From: an uncultured Eubacteriales bacterium
GTDB lineage: Bacteria > Bacillota > Clostridia > Christensenellales > Aristaeellaceae
Assembly: GCA_902790495.1 (NCBI GenBank)
Contig: CADASK010000028.1
Location: 30,528-94,527, forward strand
Reading direction: 5' to 3'
Length of the DNA stretch: 64,000 nt
The notes beneath the pieces are model-generated. The model was not told the origin of the DNA, searched no databases, and worked only from the letters and a program-made list of their open reading frames with translations. Position 1 is the stretch's first letter. Every line of letters starts with the position of its first letter. Position numbers and translations under genes: made by a program. This document shows, piece after piece, positions 24,447-34,835 of the stretch.

Positions 24447-26771
24447 TCAGAAGAAGCCCATCGGCTTACGCCCAAGTCGTTTGATCAAGATTTTCAGCCT
24501 TGTGAAAGGCTTCATGGCCTTCCACACATGGCGATAGGCCTGCTCCGCCTCCGCAGCCTCCTCCTCCGTGGCGCTCACATGCCCATACAGAACGACAGCT
24601 GCGCTCTCCCCGACAGGCGCCAGCGGATGCGCCACCGCGCCGATCTGATCCAGACGCCCCAGCCAGGCGGCCGGCGTCTCATGGGCCTCGCGCCCCAGCC
24701 CCATGGCCGTCAGCGCATGGGCGAGGGCCCCGAACCACACCAGCCACGCGCCGGTGGGGCTGCCGGCCTTTGCCGCGCGGCGGGTCGGGCTGACCCAGTG
24801 CAGACGCAGGGCGACGCAGGCTGCAACAAGGGCCAGGAGCAGCAGCGCGCCGGCGATCCAGAGCCAGGGCGGCAGGTTCGGCGTGTCACCGGGTTCGGGT
24901 ACTGTGTCAGGGTCGGGTGCATCCCCGTCCCCGGGGGCGTCACTCTCCTCGGGCGAGGCGGACGGCGCGGGCGTTGGGGTGGCGGCGGGCGCTTCCGTGG
25001 AGGTCGGCGTGGGCGTCGGCGCGGGGTCGTCGCCCTCCGGCGGCGGGGTCGGCGTGGCCGCGCTCTCCGGGCTGGGCGAGGGTGCGCTGTCGTTGTCGTT
25101 GGCCTCCGGTGCGGTGGGATCCTCCGGCGTCTGCGCGCCATCCTCCAGATCCACCGGGGTGTGGGGCGGGGTCGCGTCGAAGGTCAGCCAGCCATAACCT
25201 GGGAAGAAGACCTCCGTCCAGGCGTGGGCGTCCAGGCCGGTGACGTGGGCAATGCCGTCCGCGCCGGGCTGGGCAAGGTAGCCCTCCACATAGCGCGCGG
25301 GCAGGCCCACCATGCGGCAGAGCACGGTCATGGCGGAGGCAAAGTGCACGCAGCAGCCCTCGCCGGTGTTCAGCAGGAAATAGGTCACAAAGTCCGCGTC
25401 CTCCGGCTGCCAGGGGGCGTCGAGGGTGTAGCGGAAGGAGGCGCGCAGCCAGTCGCGCAGGGCCATGGCCCTCGCGTAGGGAGTGTCCGCACTCTGGACG
25501 GCTTGCCGTGCGAGGGTGTAGAGCTGCTCCTGCAGATGGGCCGGCAGGGTGGTGTATTGGGAGAGAAAGGCCTCGTCCGGCGCTGCCGCCGAGACTTCGC
25601 AGGCCGCCAGCAGCACCTCCAGGCCCACGTCGCCGCCCACCGCCAGGGGCGCGGAGACCGTGTAGGTGTCTCCGGCCTGCTGATCACGGGTCGCGAACAC
25701 CTCCGAGGCGTTGTTGAAGTAGGGGACGAGGTCGCCGCCCACGGCCAGCTGCCGCACGCGCTGGGGCGTGAAGAGGCTGGAGACATTCTCCGCCGCCAGC
25801 TCCACGGTCACGGTCTGAGGCGTCAGCAGGGTGTTGGCCGTCAGGGAGGCGTCCGGCAGGGCCTCGTCAAAGAGGCTTGCGCGCAGGGCCCGCCAGCGCG
25901 GCGAGATCCACAGGTACCTGCGGCCGCCGGTGGTGTCGCGCCAGACGCGGCCCGTGTAGGTGTTGCGCACGCTGCCGCGCAGGTAGACGGTGCGGGGCGC
26001 GGTCACGGTCATCACGGGATGGTCGGTGGGCGCGGCGGGGCCGCCCATCTGCCCGCTGCCCTGGGGATAGTAGCCCTCATCCGCCAGGGAGAAGACGTTG
26101 CGCGGCTGGGTGAAGAAGAACAGGTCCATCACGCGCTGGCGCAGGGCGTCGGCCTGCTCCTTCAGCGGATTGGCCGGCATGCCGCCGGACGGCAGCAGCA
26201 GGAAGGCGAGCAGGGTCAGGATGATGACGGCGGGCCAGGCGCGGCCCGGGACGCGGCCGCTGTTCCGCTCGCGGATGATCAGCAGCAGCACGGCTGCCAC
26301 GCCTGGCGCGGTGCAGGGCAGGGCGTGCTCCACGCCGCCGAGCCACAGGATCAGCAGGGCGAGGATCATGCCCATCATCGCCGGAATAACGCCGCTGCGC
26401 TCCCGGGTGAGGGCAAAACCCAAAAGCCCTGTCATCCCGGCGAGGAGCAGGGCCATTTCAAGGGCGACAAAGGGCACGGCGGCGCGGAAGCCCTCCGCGC
26501 GGAGGAACAGGGCGCTGCCCAGCTCCGTCAGGGTGGCAAGGCCGCCCAGGAGGAACACCCACGCGGCGCAGGCGGCGGCGAGGACGCCGGCCAGGCACCA
26601 GGCGCTCCAGCGGCGGAGGCTGGAGACCTCGCACAGGAGGATTAGCGCCAGGGAGGCCGCGAGGGCCGGCAGGGCCTGGGGGAGGATATCCAGCGCCGCC
26701 AGGAGGGGGAGGAGGTAGCCCCACGCGCAAAGAAGGGCTGTGACGCCGTCGGTCAGCCGCTGTTTGAACGT
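24447..26771 (-). CDS. Transglutaminase-like membrane protein (TgpA/DUF3488 type), likely ACG start
   Basis: About 774 residues if started at ACG 26771. The N-terminal third has several transmembrane helices. A large extracytoplasmic part then carries the transglutaminase core: Cys in GEGCCVHFASAMTVLCRMVG (second Cys, about residue 474) and DAHAWTEVFFPGYGWLTFDA. A Pro/Thr/Ser-rich linker, one more helix (PPWLWIAGALLLLALVAAC) and a cytoplasmic tail follow. The first standard start in frame is GTG at 26558. The frame stays open for 71 codons upstream of it with good membrane-helix sequence (TDGVTALLCAWGYLLPLLAA). An AGGTGA ribosome site sits about 6-8 bases before the codon ACG-TTC-AAA-CAG, so the start is probably ACG or a mutated ATG. 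The usual MoxR and DUF58 partner genes are not adjacent. Confidence 0.82.
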   Translation of the reverse strand, partial: TFKQRLTDGVTALLCAWGYLLPLLAALDILPQALPALAASLALILLCEVSSLRRWSAWCLAGVLAAACAAWVFLLGGLATLTELGSALFLRAEGFRAAVPFVALEMALLLAGMTGLLGFALTRERSGVIPAMMGMILALLILWLGGVEHALPCTAPGVAAVLLLIIRERNSGRVPGRAWPAVIILTLLAFLLLPSGGMPANPLKEQADALRQRVMDLFFFTQPRNVFSLADEGYYPQGSGQMGGPAAPTDHPVMTVTAPRTVYLRGSVRNTYTGRVWRDTTGGRRYLWISPRWRALRASLFDEALPDASLTANTLLTPQTVTVELAAENVSSLFTPQRVRQLAVGGDLVPYFNNASEVFATRDQQAGDTYTVSAPLAVGGDVGLEVLLAACEVSAAAPDEAFLSQYTTLPAHLQEQLYTLARQAVQSADTPYARAMALRDWLRASFRYTLDAPWQPEDADFVTYFLLNTGEGCCVHFASAMTVLCRMVGLPARYVEGYLAQPGADGIAHVTGLDAHAWTEVFFPGYGWLTFDATPPHTPVDLEDGAQTPEDPTAPEANDNDSAPSPSPESAATPTPPPEGDDPAPTPTPTSTEAPAATPTPAPSASPEESDAPGDGDAPDPDTVPEPGDTPNLPPWLWIAGALLLLALVAACVALRLHWVSPTRRAAKAGSPTGAWLVWFGALAHALTAMGLGREAHETPAAWLGRLDQIGAVAHPLAPVGESAAVVLYGHVSATEEEAAEAEQAYRHVWKAMKPFTRLKILIKRLGRKPMGFF

Positions 26772-26808
26772 GGGAGTTCACCTGCCTTTTTTGATCTCGG
26801 ATTGTATC

Positions 26809-27282
26809 TTAGGGATTGAGGATGGTTTCCATGCCATATTTTTGTACGTGCATGCCGCACTTTTCGTAGAAGGCCAGGGCGCCGTCGTTGAGGGCCCAGA
26901 CGTTCAGCGTGAGGTTGTGGCAGCCGATGGAGCGCGCCAGGTCGAGCGCGGCATCGTAGAGCGCGCGGCCGACGCCCTGCCCCCGCGTCCGCTCGAAGAC
27001 GCACAGGTCGTCGATGTAGAGGGTCTTGATGGGCATCATGTGGTGATCCTTCGTGTGATCCTGCAGGACGCAGAAGGCGTAGCCCAGGGCCTCGTCCTGA
27101 TCGTCCGCGGCGATGAGCACGGGCGTGAGGGGATCGGCGAAGATCGCGAGGATCTCCCCGTCCGTGTACTTGCGGCAGAGGCGGAAGAGGTCGGGGCGGC
27201 CCTCCCAGTGGACGCGGTTGACCTCAGTGAGGAGGGCTTTGACGGCTTCGAGGTCGCGGGGGATGGCGGGGCGAATGTGCAT
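26809..27282 (-). CDS. GNAT family N-acetyltransferase
   Basis: A 157-residue single-domain GNAT. It begins MHIRPAIPRDLEAVKALL. The acetyl-CoA-binding loop is RTRGQGVGRALYD near residue 101, followed by NVWALNDGALAFYEKCGM, the typical last strand-helix. Similar proteins act on small amines or on ribosomal protein N-termini; the substrate here is unknown. A GGATG site lies about 10 bases before the ATG. It is followed on the same strand by the transglutaminase-like gene after 37 bases. Confidence 0.9.
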   Translation of the reverse strand: MHIRPAIPRDLEAVKALLTEVNRVHWEGRPDLFRLCRKYTDGEILAIFADPLTPVLIAADDQDEALGYAFCVLQDHTKDHHMMPIKTLYIDDLCVFERTRGQGVGRALYDAALDLARSIGCHNLTLNVWALNDGALAFYEKCGMHVQKYGMETILNP

Positions 27283-27334
27283 AGAATGATCATCCTTTAC
27301 GGGCGAGCCCGTTGTGTTCTTGATTGTGCAGGAG

Positions 27335-27391
27335 TTCCGCGCCTGCGGGCGCGGCCAGGGGGCTTTGCGGTCGCCCCCTGGACCCCTTCGC
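27335..27391 (-). repeat. Family A dispersed repeat, short form with altered stem
   Basis: On the minus strand the main stem is TCCAGGGGGC/GCCCCCTGG, so the base next to CAGGG has changed on both arms compared with the standard copy. The core GATCGC has become GACCGC. It lies upstream of the acetyltransferase gene. Confidence 0.88.
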
Positions 27392-27426
27392 CGGCCGCTC
27401 TTCATGAGAGCTATAGAGAAGAGATA

Positions 27427-28650
27427 TCAGTCCGTCCACCGGAACACCTGTCGGCGGCCGGCGGCGTCCACCGTCAGGACGCCGAGGGGGTAGGTCTCCG
27501 TGCGCACAAAGCCCATGGGCGCGAGCTCGGGCATGCGGAAGGTGCGGGAGCAGATGTGCTGCAGGTGCAGGGTCTCGCCCACGATGGGGCCGCAGCCCCA
27601 GGCCTCCAGGGCGGCGAAGGGCTCAGCCGTGCGCGGGAAGGCGGGATGCTCGGCCTCGAAGCCCGTGAGCACCACCAGGCCCGAGGCGGCGTCAAAGGAG
27701 CCGTAGAGGGCGGCGGGGCTGGCGTCGCAGGCCATGTGGACGCTCAGATCCTGCAGGCGCAGGCGGTTCTCGCTCACGGCGATGGCCTCCCGGCTGCTGT
27801 CCACGCCGATAAAGCCGCAGCCCAGCCGCCGCGCGGCCTCCAGCGCTGTGCCGGAGCCGCAGCACAGGTCGCACACCAGATCCCCCGGGTCCACCACGGG
27901 CCGCAGCATCCGGTCCAGCAGCTTCAGGGGCTTCTGGGTCGGATAGCCCGTGCGCTCGGGGTCGCGCTGCTGCAGGTGGCTGATGTCCGTCCACACGTCG
28001 CCGGGGTAGGTGGGCTGATCGTCATAATAGCGGTATTCCTTGCCACCCACCACCACGCTGCCGTAGACGCGGCCGTTCTCGTCCGTCTGGCGCTTCAGGT
28101 GGTTGTGGCGCACGCCCTCGCGCGGGATCGGCACCCGGTCGAGGCTGAAGCGGTATTCCGGGCTGCGGGCGTAGAGCAGGATGGTGTCGTGCTTGCGGCT
28201 GAAATATTTTCTGGAGCGGCCGCCGCTCTCGTAGCTCCAGATGATCTCATTGAGAAAATTGCCCGCGCCGAAGACCTCGTCGCACAGCAGCCGCGCCATG
28301 GCGGAGGCGCGCCAGTCCAGGTGGAGGTAGCACACGCCGGTGGGGGCCAGCAGCTCCCGGGCGTTCTCCAGCAGACCGCGCAGCATGGCCTGATAGATCT
28401 CCGGCGTATCGAAGCGATCCGGATAGCCCTTGAGGCTGACCACCGGCTTGCCCGCGCGCCAGCCCTGGGCGCCGAAGGCCCGCTTGCGCGTGAACACCTC
28501 GCCGGTCATGAAGGGCGGATCCATCACCACCGCCTGCACCTGGCCGCGGTAGGGCACCAGCGCCTGCTGGGGCTGGCTCGCATCCAGGCAGAACAGCAGA
28601 CCGCCCCCGGTGCCGGAGATGGTGTGAGACAGACGGATCGGCTCAAACAA
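27427..28650 (-). CDS. DNA (N6-adenine/N4-cytosine) methyltransferase, beta class, orphan
   Basis: A 407-residue S-adenosylmethionine-dependent methyltransferase. The catalytic motif comes first as AVVMDPPFMTG near residue 42 (DPPF rather than the commoner DPPY). The SAM-binding motif comes late, DLCCGSGTALEAA near residue 278, after RTGYPTQKPLKLLDRML. This order defines the beta class, which includes type III Mod and CcrM-like enzymes. The C-terminal 90 residues look like an added recognition or partner domain. No restriction subunit is nearby, so it is an orphan. It overlaps the preceding Cys-cluster gene by 8 bases. Confidence 0.9.
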   Translation of the reverse strand: MFEPIRLSHTISGTGGGLLFCLDASQPQQALVPYRGQVQAVVMDPPFMTGEVFTRKRAFGAQGWRAGKPVVSLKGYPDRFDTPEIYQAMLRGLLENARELLAPTGVCYLHLDWRASAMARLLCDEVFGAGNFLNEIIWSYESGGRSRKYFSRKHDTILLYARSPEYRFSLDRVPIPREGVRHNHLKRQTDENGRVYGSVVVGGKEYRYYDDQPTYPGDVWTDISHLQQRDPERTGYPTQKPLKLLDRMLRPVVDPGDLVCDLCCGSGTALEAARRLGCGFIGVDSSREAIAVSENRLRLQDLSVHMACDASPAALYGSFDAASGLVVLTGFEAEHPAFPRTAEPFAALEAWGCGPIVGETLHLQHICSRTFRMPELAPMGFVRTETYPLGVLTVDAAGRRQVFRWTD

Positions 28651-29188
28651 GGCGGTCGCCTCCTTCGTGTCGGGACGGTTCGGATGGGGACGGCATCAGC
28701 TCCCTGCGCAGGGCGCGCAGCTCGTCGTGGGTGCGGGTGAGGCGGATGAGGAAGGTCTGCTGTTCGTCGTCCTCCGCCAGCAGCTCGCCGCAGCGGCGCA
28801 CGGCGGCCCGGAAGTCCTCCCGCAGGCCGCGCAGGCCCATCTCCGCCAGGGGACACACGGCCCGGCTGCGGGCATCCACGGCGACCTTCACCGCGCCGTC
28901 GCGCCACAGCGGCAGCAGCGGGAACATCCGGCAGGCCAGGGGCCTCTCGCCGCGGTCGCACACGCCGCCGCAGATCAGCAGCGTGCCCGCTGGGGTCGGC
29001 TTCATGCGGAAGCCCGCGCGGCCCTCATAGCACGCCTCCTCGCCGGGAAACAGGAGCATGCCGGTCTCCTCCCCGGGCAGGGAACGGCAGCAGGCCGCGC
29101 CGCACAGCCGCCCGCAGTCCTCCTGCAACGGCGTCACATCGCGCAGGAGCGCGCGGCACCTCGCGACAGGATGTTCCGGTGGAAGCAT
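28643..29188 (-). CDS. YkgJ-like cysteine-cluster protein (putative metal-binding)
   Basis: A 181-residue protein with cysteines at CGRLCGAACCRSLPGEE near residue 25, then CGGVCDRGERPLACRMFPLLPL near 73 and CPLAE near 112. This layout resembles the YkgJ zinc/iron-chelating cluster family, whose function is unknown; some members modify proteins. AGGAGGT lies 5-6 bases before the ATG. It overlaps the downstream methyltransferase gene, so the two are made from one transcript driven by the promoter at 29.25 kb. Confidence 0.8.
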   Translation of the reverse strand: MLPPEHPVARCRALLRDVTPLQEDCGRLCGAACCRSLPGEETGMLLFPGEEACYEGRAGFRMKPTPAGTLLICGGVCDRGERPLACRMFPLLPLWRDGAVKVAVDARSRAVCPLAEMGLRGLREDFRAAVRRCGELLAEDDEQQTFLIRLTRTHDELRALRRELMPSPSEPSRHEGGDRLV

Positions 29189-29230
29189 GGCGTACCTCCT
29201 GCCCTTTGCCCAAACCGGGCTGATACGGAC

Positions 29231-29259
29231 ATTATACAACAAATTCAGAGGCCGGGCAA
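29231..29259 (-). promoter_or_regulatory. Promoter of the Cys-cluster/methyltransferase operon
   Basis: On the minus strand TTGCCC, 17-base spacer, TATAAT with a TG dinucleotide just before the -10. It lies about 40 bases upstream of the start codon. Confidence 0.8.
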
Positions 29260-29268
29260 TGGGTTCGC

Positions 29269-29382
29269 GCGGGATGCAATAGAACAGCCGCCCGAATAGT
29301 GACGGCTGATTCTGCGGCGTTGCCCGCAATCCGCTTATAACTTGAGGAGCAACCGCAAGCGTGGTTCGCTCTTCGTTTTTTT
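29269..29382 (+). ncRNA. Candidate small structured RNA with its own terminator
   Basis: A plus-strand segment with no reading frame folds as one long interrupted hairpin: GCGGG/CCCGC, GCAA/TTGC, AGAA/TTCT and AGCCG/CGGCT nest in order. A second hairpin GAGC-AACC/GGTT-GCTC follows, ending in CGTTTTTTT (29347-29382). No plus-strand gene lies upstream for this terminator to serve. A weak TTGCCC/CATTAT promoter may lie at 29206-29235. No known RNA family is recognised; a 6S-like RNA was considered but not supported. Confidence 0.5.
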
Positions 29383-29462
29383 GTAGGCCACGGAGCGGGG
29401 ATTGTCAAGCCCGCGCATGCAAACGCGGCGCTTGCAATAGGTAAAAAACTTTCCCCAGCCCC

Positions 29463-29491
29463 TTGACAAACCCCCGGTGCGGTGCTATTGT
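29463..29491 (+). promoter_or_regulatory. Heat-shock operon promoter
   Basis: TTGACA, 17-base spacer, TATTGT. The CIRCE operator begins 10 bases after the -10, so HrcA bound there would block the start of transcription. Confidence 0.88.
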
Positions 29492-29501
29492 ATGTCCAGG
29501 G

Positions 29502-29528
29502 TTAGCACTCACCGGTTGAGAGTGCTAA
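29502..29528 (+). promoter_or_regulatory. CIRCE operator (HrcA-binding site)
   Basis: A perfect TTAGCACTC-N9-GAGTGCTAA inverted repeat, 38 bases before hrcA. HrcA binds it with GroEL help and represses the operon until heat shock, so the operon is autoregulated. Confidence 0.98.
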
Positions 29529-29565
29529 CAACCGGAAGACACATCAACCGGAAGGAGGGCGAAAC

Positions 29566-30627
29566 ATGGGCATGGATGAGCGGAAGTTCCGCATCCTGCA
29601 GGCGATCATCGACGATTACATCCTGACAGCCGTGCCTGTGGGCAGCCGAACCATCTCCAAGAAATACGACATGGGCCTCTCCTCCGCCACCATCCGCAAT
29701 GAGATGAGCGACCTGGAGGAGCTGGGCTACCTCGATCAGCCCCACGTCAGCGCGGGCCGCGTGCCCTCAGCGAAGGCGTACAGGCTCTACGTGGACCAGA
29801 TGCTGGCCAGCGGACGCATCCGCAGCGACCGGCCCGAGGCTGTGGTCGCCCACCTGAACGCGCGCACCCACCAGATGGAGGATGTGATCGACCAGGCGGC
29901 GCAGGTGCTCTCGAGCCTGACCAACTACACCGCCGTGGTGCTGCCGCCGACCAAGCCGCAGCCCATCATCCGCACCCTGCAGCTGGTGCCCGTCACCCAG
30001 AACAGCGTGCTGGTGGTCGTCGTGACCGACGGCGGCATCGTGCGGGACAGCGTGATTCCCGTGAGCGGGAGCCTGGACGCGGACGCGCTCTACAGCATCT
30101 CGCGCAGCCTTACCGAGCAGCTGAGCGGCCACACCCTGGCGGAGGCCACGGCCATGCTGCCGCAGATCGCCGCGCGGATGCGGGACAACGAGCGCCTGCT
30201 GGCGCAGCTCGGCGGCTTCTTCGAGGAGACCGAGGAGCACGCCCAGCGCGGGCACGTGGGCATCGGCGGCGCGAGCAACATGCTCAGCTACCCCGAGTAC
30301 TCCGACGCGGAGAAGGCGCGGGGCTTCCTGAGCCTCATCGAGACGCGGGACAAGCTGGCGTCCATCATCGCCCACCACGGCGACGTGGCCTTCACCGTGC
30401 GCATCGGCCCGGAGACGGGCGTGCCGGAGATCAGCGACTGCTCCATCGTCACCGCGACCTACTCCACGCGGTCCGGGCGGCAGGGCACCATCGGTGTCAT
30501 CGGCCCGACGCGCATGCAGTACAGCCGGGTGATCTCGGTGCTCGGCGCGATGGGCCAGCAGCTCTCGCAGCTGTTCGGCACCCAGGACGCGGAGAAAGAG
30601 AGTCCCAAGGGAAGCGATCAGACATGA
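29566..30627 (+). CDS. hrcA: Heat-inducible transcription repressor HrcA
   Basis: A 353-residue repressor of class I heat-shock genes. The N-terminal winged helix has RKFRILQAIIDDYILTAVPV, SSATIRNEMSDLEELGYL and SAGRVPSAKAYRLYVD, all diagnostic. A GAF-like middle and C-terminal domain follow. GAAGGAGGG precedes the ATG. Its own CIRCE site lies directly upstream. The stop overlaps grpE as ATGA. Confidence 0.97.
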   Translation: MGMDERKFRILQAIIDDYILTAVPVGSRTISKKYDMGLSSATIRNEMSDLEELGYLDQPHVSAGRVPSAKAYRLYVDQMLASGRIRSDRPEAVVAHLNARTHQMEDVIDQAAQVLSSLTNYTAVVLPPTKPQPIIRTLQLVPVTQNSVLVVVVTDGGIVRDSVIPVSGSLDADALYSISRSLTEQLSGHTLAEATAMLPQIAARMRDNERLLAQLGGFFEETEEHAQRGHVGIGGASNMLSYPEYSDAEKARGFLSLIETRDKLASIIAHHGDVAFTVRIGPETGVPEISDCSIVTATYSTRSGRQGTIGVIGPTRMQYSRVISVLGAMGQQLSQLFGTQDAEKESPKGSDQT

Positions 30628-31325
30628 AGAAACGCAAGCAGCGCCAGGCGGAACGCGAGGCGCGCAGGGCATCCCAGATACCGCCCCAGGCGGAGGCGGA
30701 TAATGAAAGGTGGAAGCACACCATGACCGAAAACGAGCGGTTCCGGGAAGAGGAACGCCCAGAGGCGGAGGCCGCCGCGGAGATGCCGGGGGAGATCCCG
30801 GAGACCGTGCCGGCGGAGGAGAACGCGCAGGCTGCCGTGGAACAGGCGGAGGCGGCTGAGCAGGCGGAGGAGAATCCCCTGCAGGCCGAGCTGGACGCCG
30901 CGAAGAACCAGGCGCAGGAGTACCTGACCCTGGCCCAGCGCGTGCAGGCGGACTTCGACAACTTCCGCAAGCGCAACGCCAGCGTCCGGGCGGACAGCTT
31001 CGAGGAGGGCCGCCGCGAGGTGGCCGGGCAGATGCTGCCGGTGCTGGACAACCTGGAGCGCGCCCTGGAGAGCGCCGGCGAGGACAGCCCCCTGAAGGCC
31101 GGCCTGGAGCTGACGCTGAAGCAGATGCGCGACACCTACCAGAAGCTGGGCGTCGAGGTGATCGACCGCAAGGGCGAGAAGTTCGATCCCAACCTGGAGA
31201 ACGCCGTGATGCAGGTTCCCGCCGACGCCGGCGAGCCCGGCACGGTAGCCCAGGTGTTCCAGAAGGGCTACACCATGGGCAACCACGTGCTGCGCCACGC
31301 GATGGTGCAGGTTGTGGCGGAATAA
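30624..31325 (+). CDS. grpE: Nucleotide exchange factor GrpE
   Basis: A 233-residue GrpE, the ADP-release factor for DnaK. The N-terminal 85 residues are low-complexity and Glu/Ala-rich. A long coiled coil (about 85-135) with VQADFDNFRKRNASVR follows, then the beta-domain with GVEVIDRKGEKFDPNLENAV and KGYTMGNHVLRHAMVQV. The ATG that overlaps the hrcA stop was chosen. A second ATG 99 bases on, after GAAAGGTGG, would give a 200-residue protein of more usual length and may be the main start. Confidence 0.95.
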   Translation: MKKRKQRQAEREARRASQIPPQAEADNERWKHTMTENERFREEERPEAEAAAEMPGEIPETVPAEENAQAAVEQAEAAEQAEENPLQAELDAAKNQAQEYLTLAQRVQADFDNFRKRNASVRADSFEEGRREVAGQMLPVLDNLERALESAGEDSPLKAGLELTLKQMRDTYQKLGVEVIDRKGEKFDPNLENAVMQVPADAGEPGTVAQVFQKGYTMGNHVLRHAMVQVVAE

Positions 31326-31415
31326 ACCCCTGCCAGAGGATTCCCGGACATCCGTCCGGTTTCCATATACAAACAACATCAACAGTTACCTGAACTGATA
31401 GAGGAGGAAATCACT

Positions 31416-33233
<1,818 letters not shown>

Positions 33234-33278
33234 TTGTATCATAAATACCTTTCCTAAAGAATTGTTCAAGTACGGCGG

Positions 33279-33336
33279 GCGAAGGTTTCCAAAGGGCGAT
33301 CGCAAAGCCCTTTGGTCGCCGCCCGCAGGCGGCGAA
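33279..33336 (+). repeat. Family A dispersed repeat, short form, CCAAAGGG type
   Basis: Main stem CCAAAGGGC/GCCCTTTGG and distal hairpin CGCCGCC-CGCA-GGCGGCG. Both stems differ from the standard copy on both arms, keeping pairing. It forms a tandem with the next copy between dnaK and dnaJ. Confidence 0.9.
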
Positions 33337-33365
33337 ATCCCGCGTGCTCTGCTTCAATGCGGTGG

Positions 33366-33422
33366 GCGAAGGGGTGCAGGGGGCGATCGCAAAGCCCCCT
33401 GCCCGCGCCCGCAGGCGCGGAA
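33366..33422 (+). repeat. Family A dispersed repeat, short form
   Basis: Standard GCAGGGGGC/GCCCCCTGC type, same orientation, 29 bases after the previous copy. The two sit inside the otherwise compact heat-shock cluster and separate dnaJ from dnaK by 293 bases. Confidence 0.9.
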
Positions 33423-33526
33423 CCGCCTGCTGACCGAAAGAACAGCCTGCATGGAAAAGGTATGCACGAAACTGAGGAGACGGCAGAAACACTCTGCCGC
33501 CTCCTCATCGAATGTGGTGACAGACG

Positions 33527-34666
33527 ATGCCAGCGAGCAAGAGAGACTATTATGAGGTTCTCGGCGTAGACAAGAACGCCTCCGCCGACGACATCAAGCG
33601 CGCGTACCGCAAAAAGGCCAAGGAATACCACCCTGACCTGCACCCCGGCGACAAGGAAGCCGAGGAGAAGTTCAAGGAGATCAACGAGGCCAACGAGGTG
33701 CTCAGCGACCCGGACAAGCGGGCGCGGTACGACCAGTTCGGCTTCGAGGATCCGACCCAGGGCTTCGGCGGAGGCGGCAACCCGTTCGCGGGCGGCGGCT
33801 TCGGCGGCTTTGGCATGGACGATATCCTCAACAGCTTCTTTGGCGGCATGGGCGGCATGGGCTCCTCGGCCCGCCGGGCAGCCGGCCCCGTGGAGGGCAA
33901 CAGCCTGCGCTATGACCTGAAGATCAGCTTCGAGGAGGCCGTGGACGGCTGCGAAAAGTCCTTCGACTTCTACCGCTACGAGAACTGCGAGACCTGCGGC
34001 GGCTCCGGCGCCAAGCCCGGCACCCAGCCCTCCGTCTGCCCGACCTGTAAGGGCCAGGGCCAGGTGCGCTCCTCCGGCGGCTTCATGACCACCATCCGTA
34101 CCTGCCCGACCTGCGGCGGCACGGGCAAGGTGGTCACCGACAAGTGCACCAGCTGCGGCGGCACGGGCCGCGTGCGCAAGCGCCGCACCGCCACGGTGAA
34201 GGTGCCCGCCGGCATCGACGACGGCCAGACCATCGTGATGAACGGCCAGGGCGAGCCCGGCCTGCGCGGCGGCGCGAACGGCGACCTGTACGTCACCGTG
34301 TCCGTGCGCCCGCACAAGCTGTTCCGCCGGGACGGTAACAACCTGCTGCTCGATTTCCCCATCAGCTTCACCCAGGCGGCCCTGGGCGGAGAGTTGGACA
34401 TCCCGACCCTGCACGGCTCCGTGAAGTACCGCATCCCCGAGGGGACGCAGACGGACACCGAGTTCCGCATCAAGGGCCAGGGCGTGCCCTACCTGCGCTC
34501 CTCCGGCAAGGGCGACCTGCTGGTGCGCGTGCGCGTGGAGGTGCCCAAGCGCCTGACCGAGAAGCAGCGCGAGCTGCTGCGCCAGTTCGACGCCACCACC
34601 ACCGGCCGCGAGTACGAGGGCAAGAAGAGCTTCATGGACAAGATCAAGGACGCCTTCGGCGGCTGA
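33527..34666 (+). CDS. dnaJ: Molecular chaperone DnaJ (Hsp40, type I)
   Basis: A 379-residue class I J-protein that stimulates DnaK. The J-domain has [18 protein letters not shown] with HPD in [10 protein letters not shown] Gly/Phe-rich segment spans about residues 75-120. Four zinc-binding repeats follow: [24 protein letters not shown] and CTSCGGTG. The C-terminal substrate domain is complete. The GTGACAGACG upstream gives only a weak ribosome site. Confidence 0.97.
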   Translation: MPASKRDYYEVLGVDKNASADDIKRAYRKKAKEYHPDLHPGDKEAEEKFKEINEANEVLSDPDKRARYDQFGFEDPTQGFGGGGNPFAGGGFGGFGMDDILNSFFGGMGGMGSSARRAAGPVEGNSLRYDLKISFEEAVDGCEKSFDFYRYENCETCGGSGAKPGTQPSVCPTCKGQGQVRSSGGFMTTIRTCPTCGGTGKVVTDKCTSCGGTGRVRKRRTATVKVPAGIDDGQTIVMNGQGEPGLRGGANGDLYVTVSVRPHKLFRRDGNNLLLDFPISFTQAALGGELDIPTLHGSVKYRIPEGTQTDTEFRIKGQGVPYLRSSGKGDLLVRVRVEVPKRLTEKQRELLRQFDATTTGREYEGKKSFMDKIKDAFGG

Positions 34667-34714
34667 GAAATGCCGGAAGCTGTCTTCTGCTGTGCCTCGG
34701 TTCCAACCGAACAT

Positions 34715-34770
34715 GGCGGCGAACGCCGCACCATCAGTCGTCACTTGCCAGAGTGGCGGCTGTTCTTTTT
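34715..34770 (+). terminator. Probable dnaJ terminator region
   Basis: GCGGC-GAAC-GCCGC forms a tight tetraloop hairpin, and the GCCGC can alternatively pair with GCGGC just before TGTTCTTTTT. Only the second pairing is followed by T residues, so the exact terminator is uncertain. Confidence 0.4.
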
Positions 34771-34771
34771 C

Positions 34772-34800
34772 TTGACAATCCCCTCCCAAACGATTACACT
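34772..34800 (+). promoter_or_regulatory. Promoter of the DUF4230 module
   Basis: TTGACA, 17-base spacer, TACACT. The start codon of the small membrane protein gene lies 35 bases further on. Confidence 0.82.
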
Positions 34801-34835
34801 GAATTCATCAGCTTATCTGTTTGGGAGGTGTTTTC

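Noticed and set aside
29269-29382. 6S RNA
   Set aside because: The segment is shorter than usual 6S RNA and the large central bubble cannot be identified, so it is left as an unnamed candidate.
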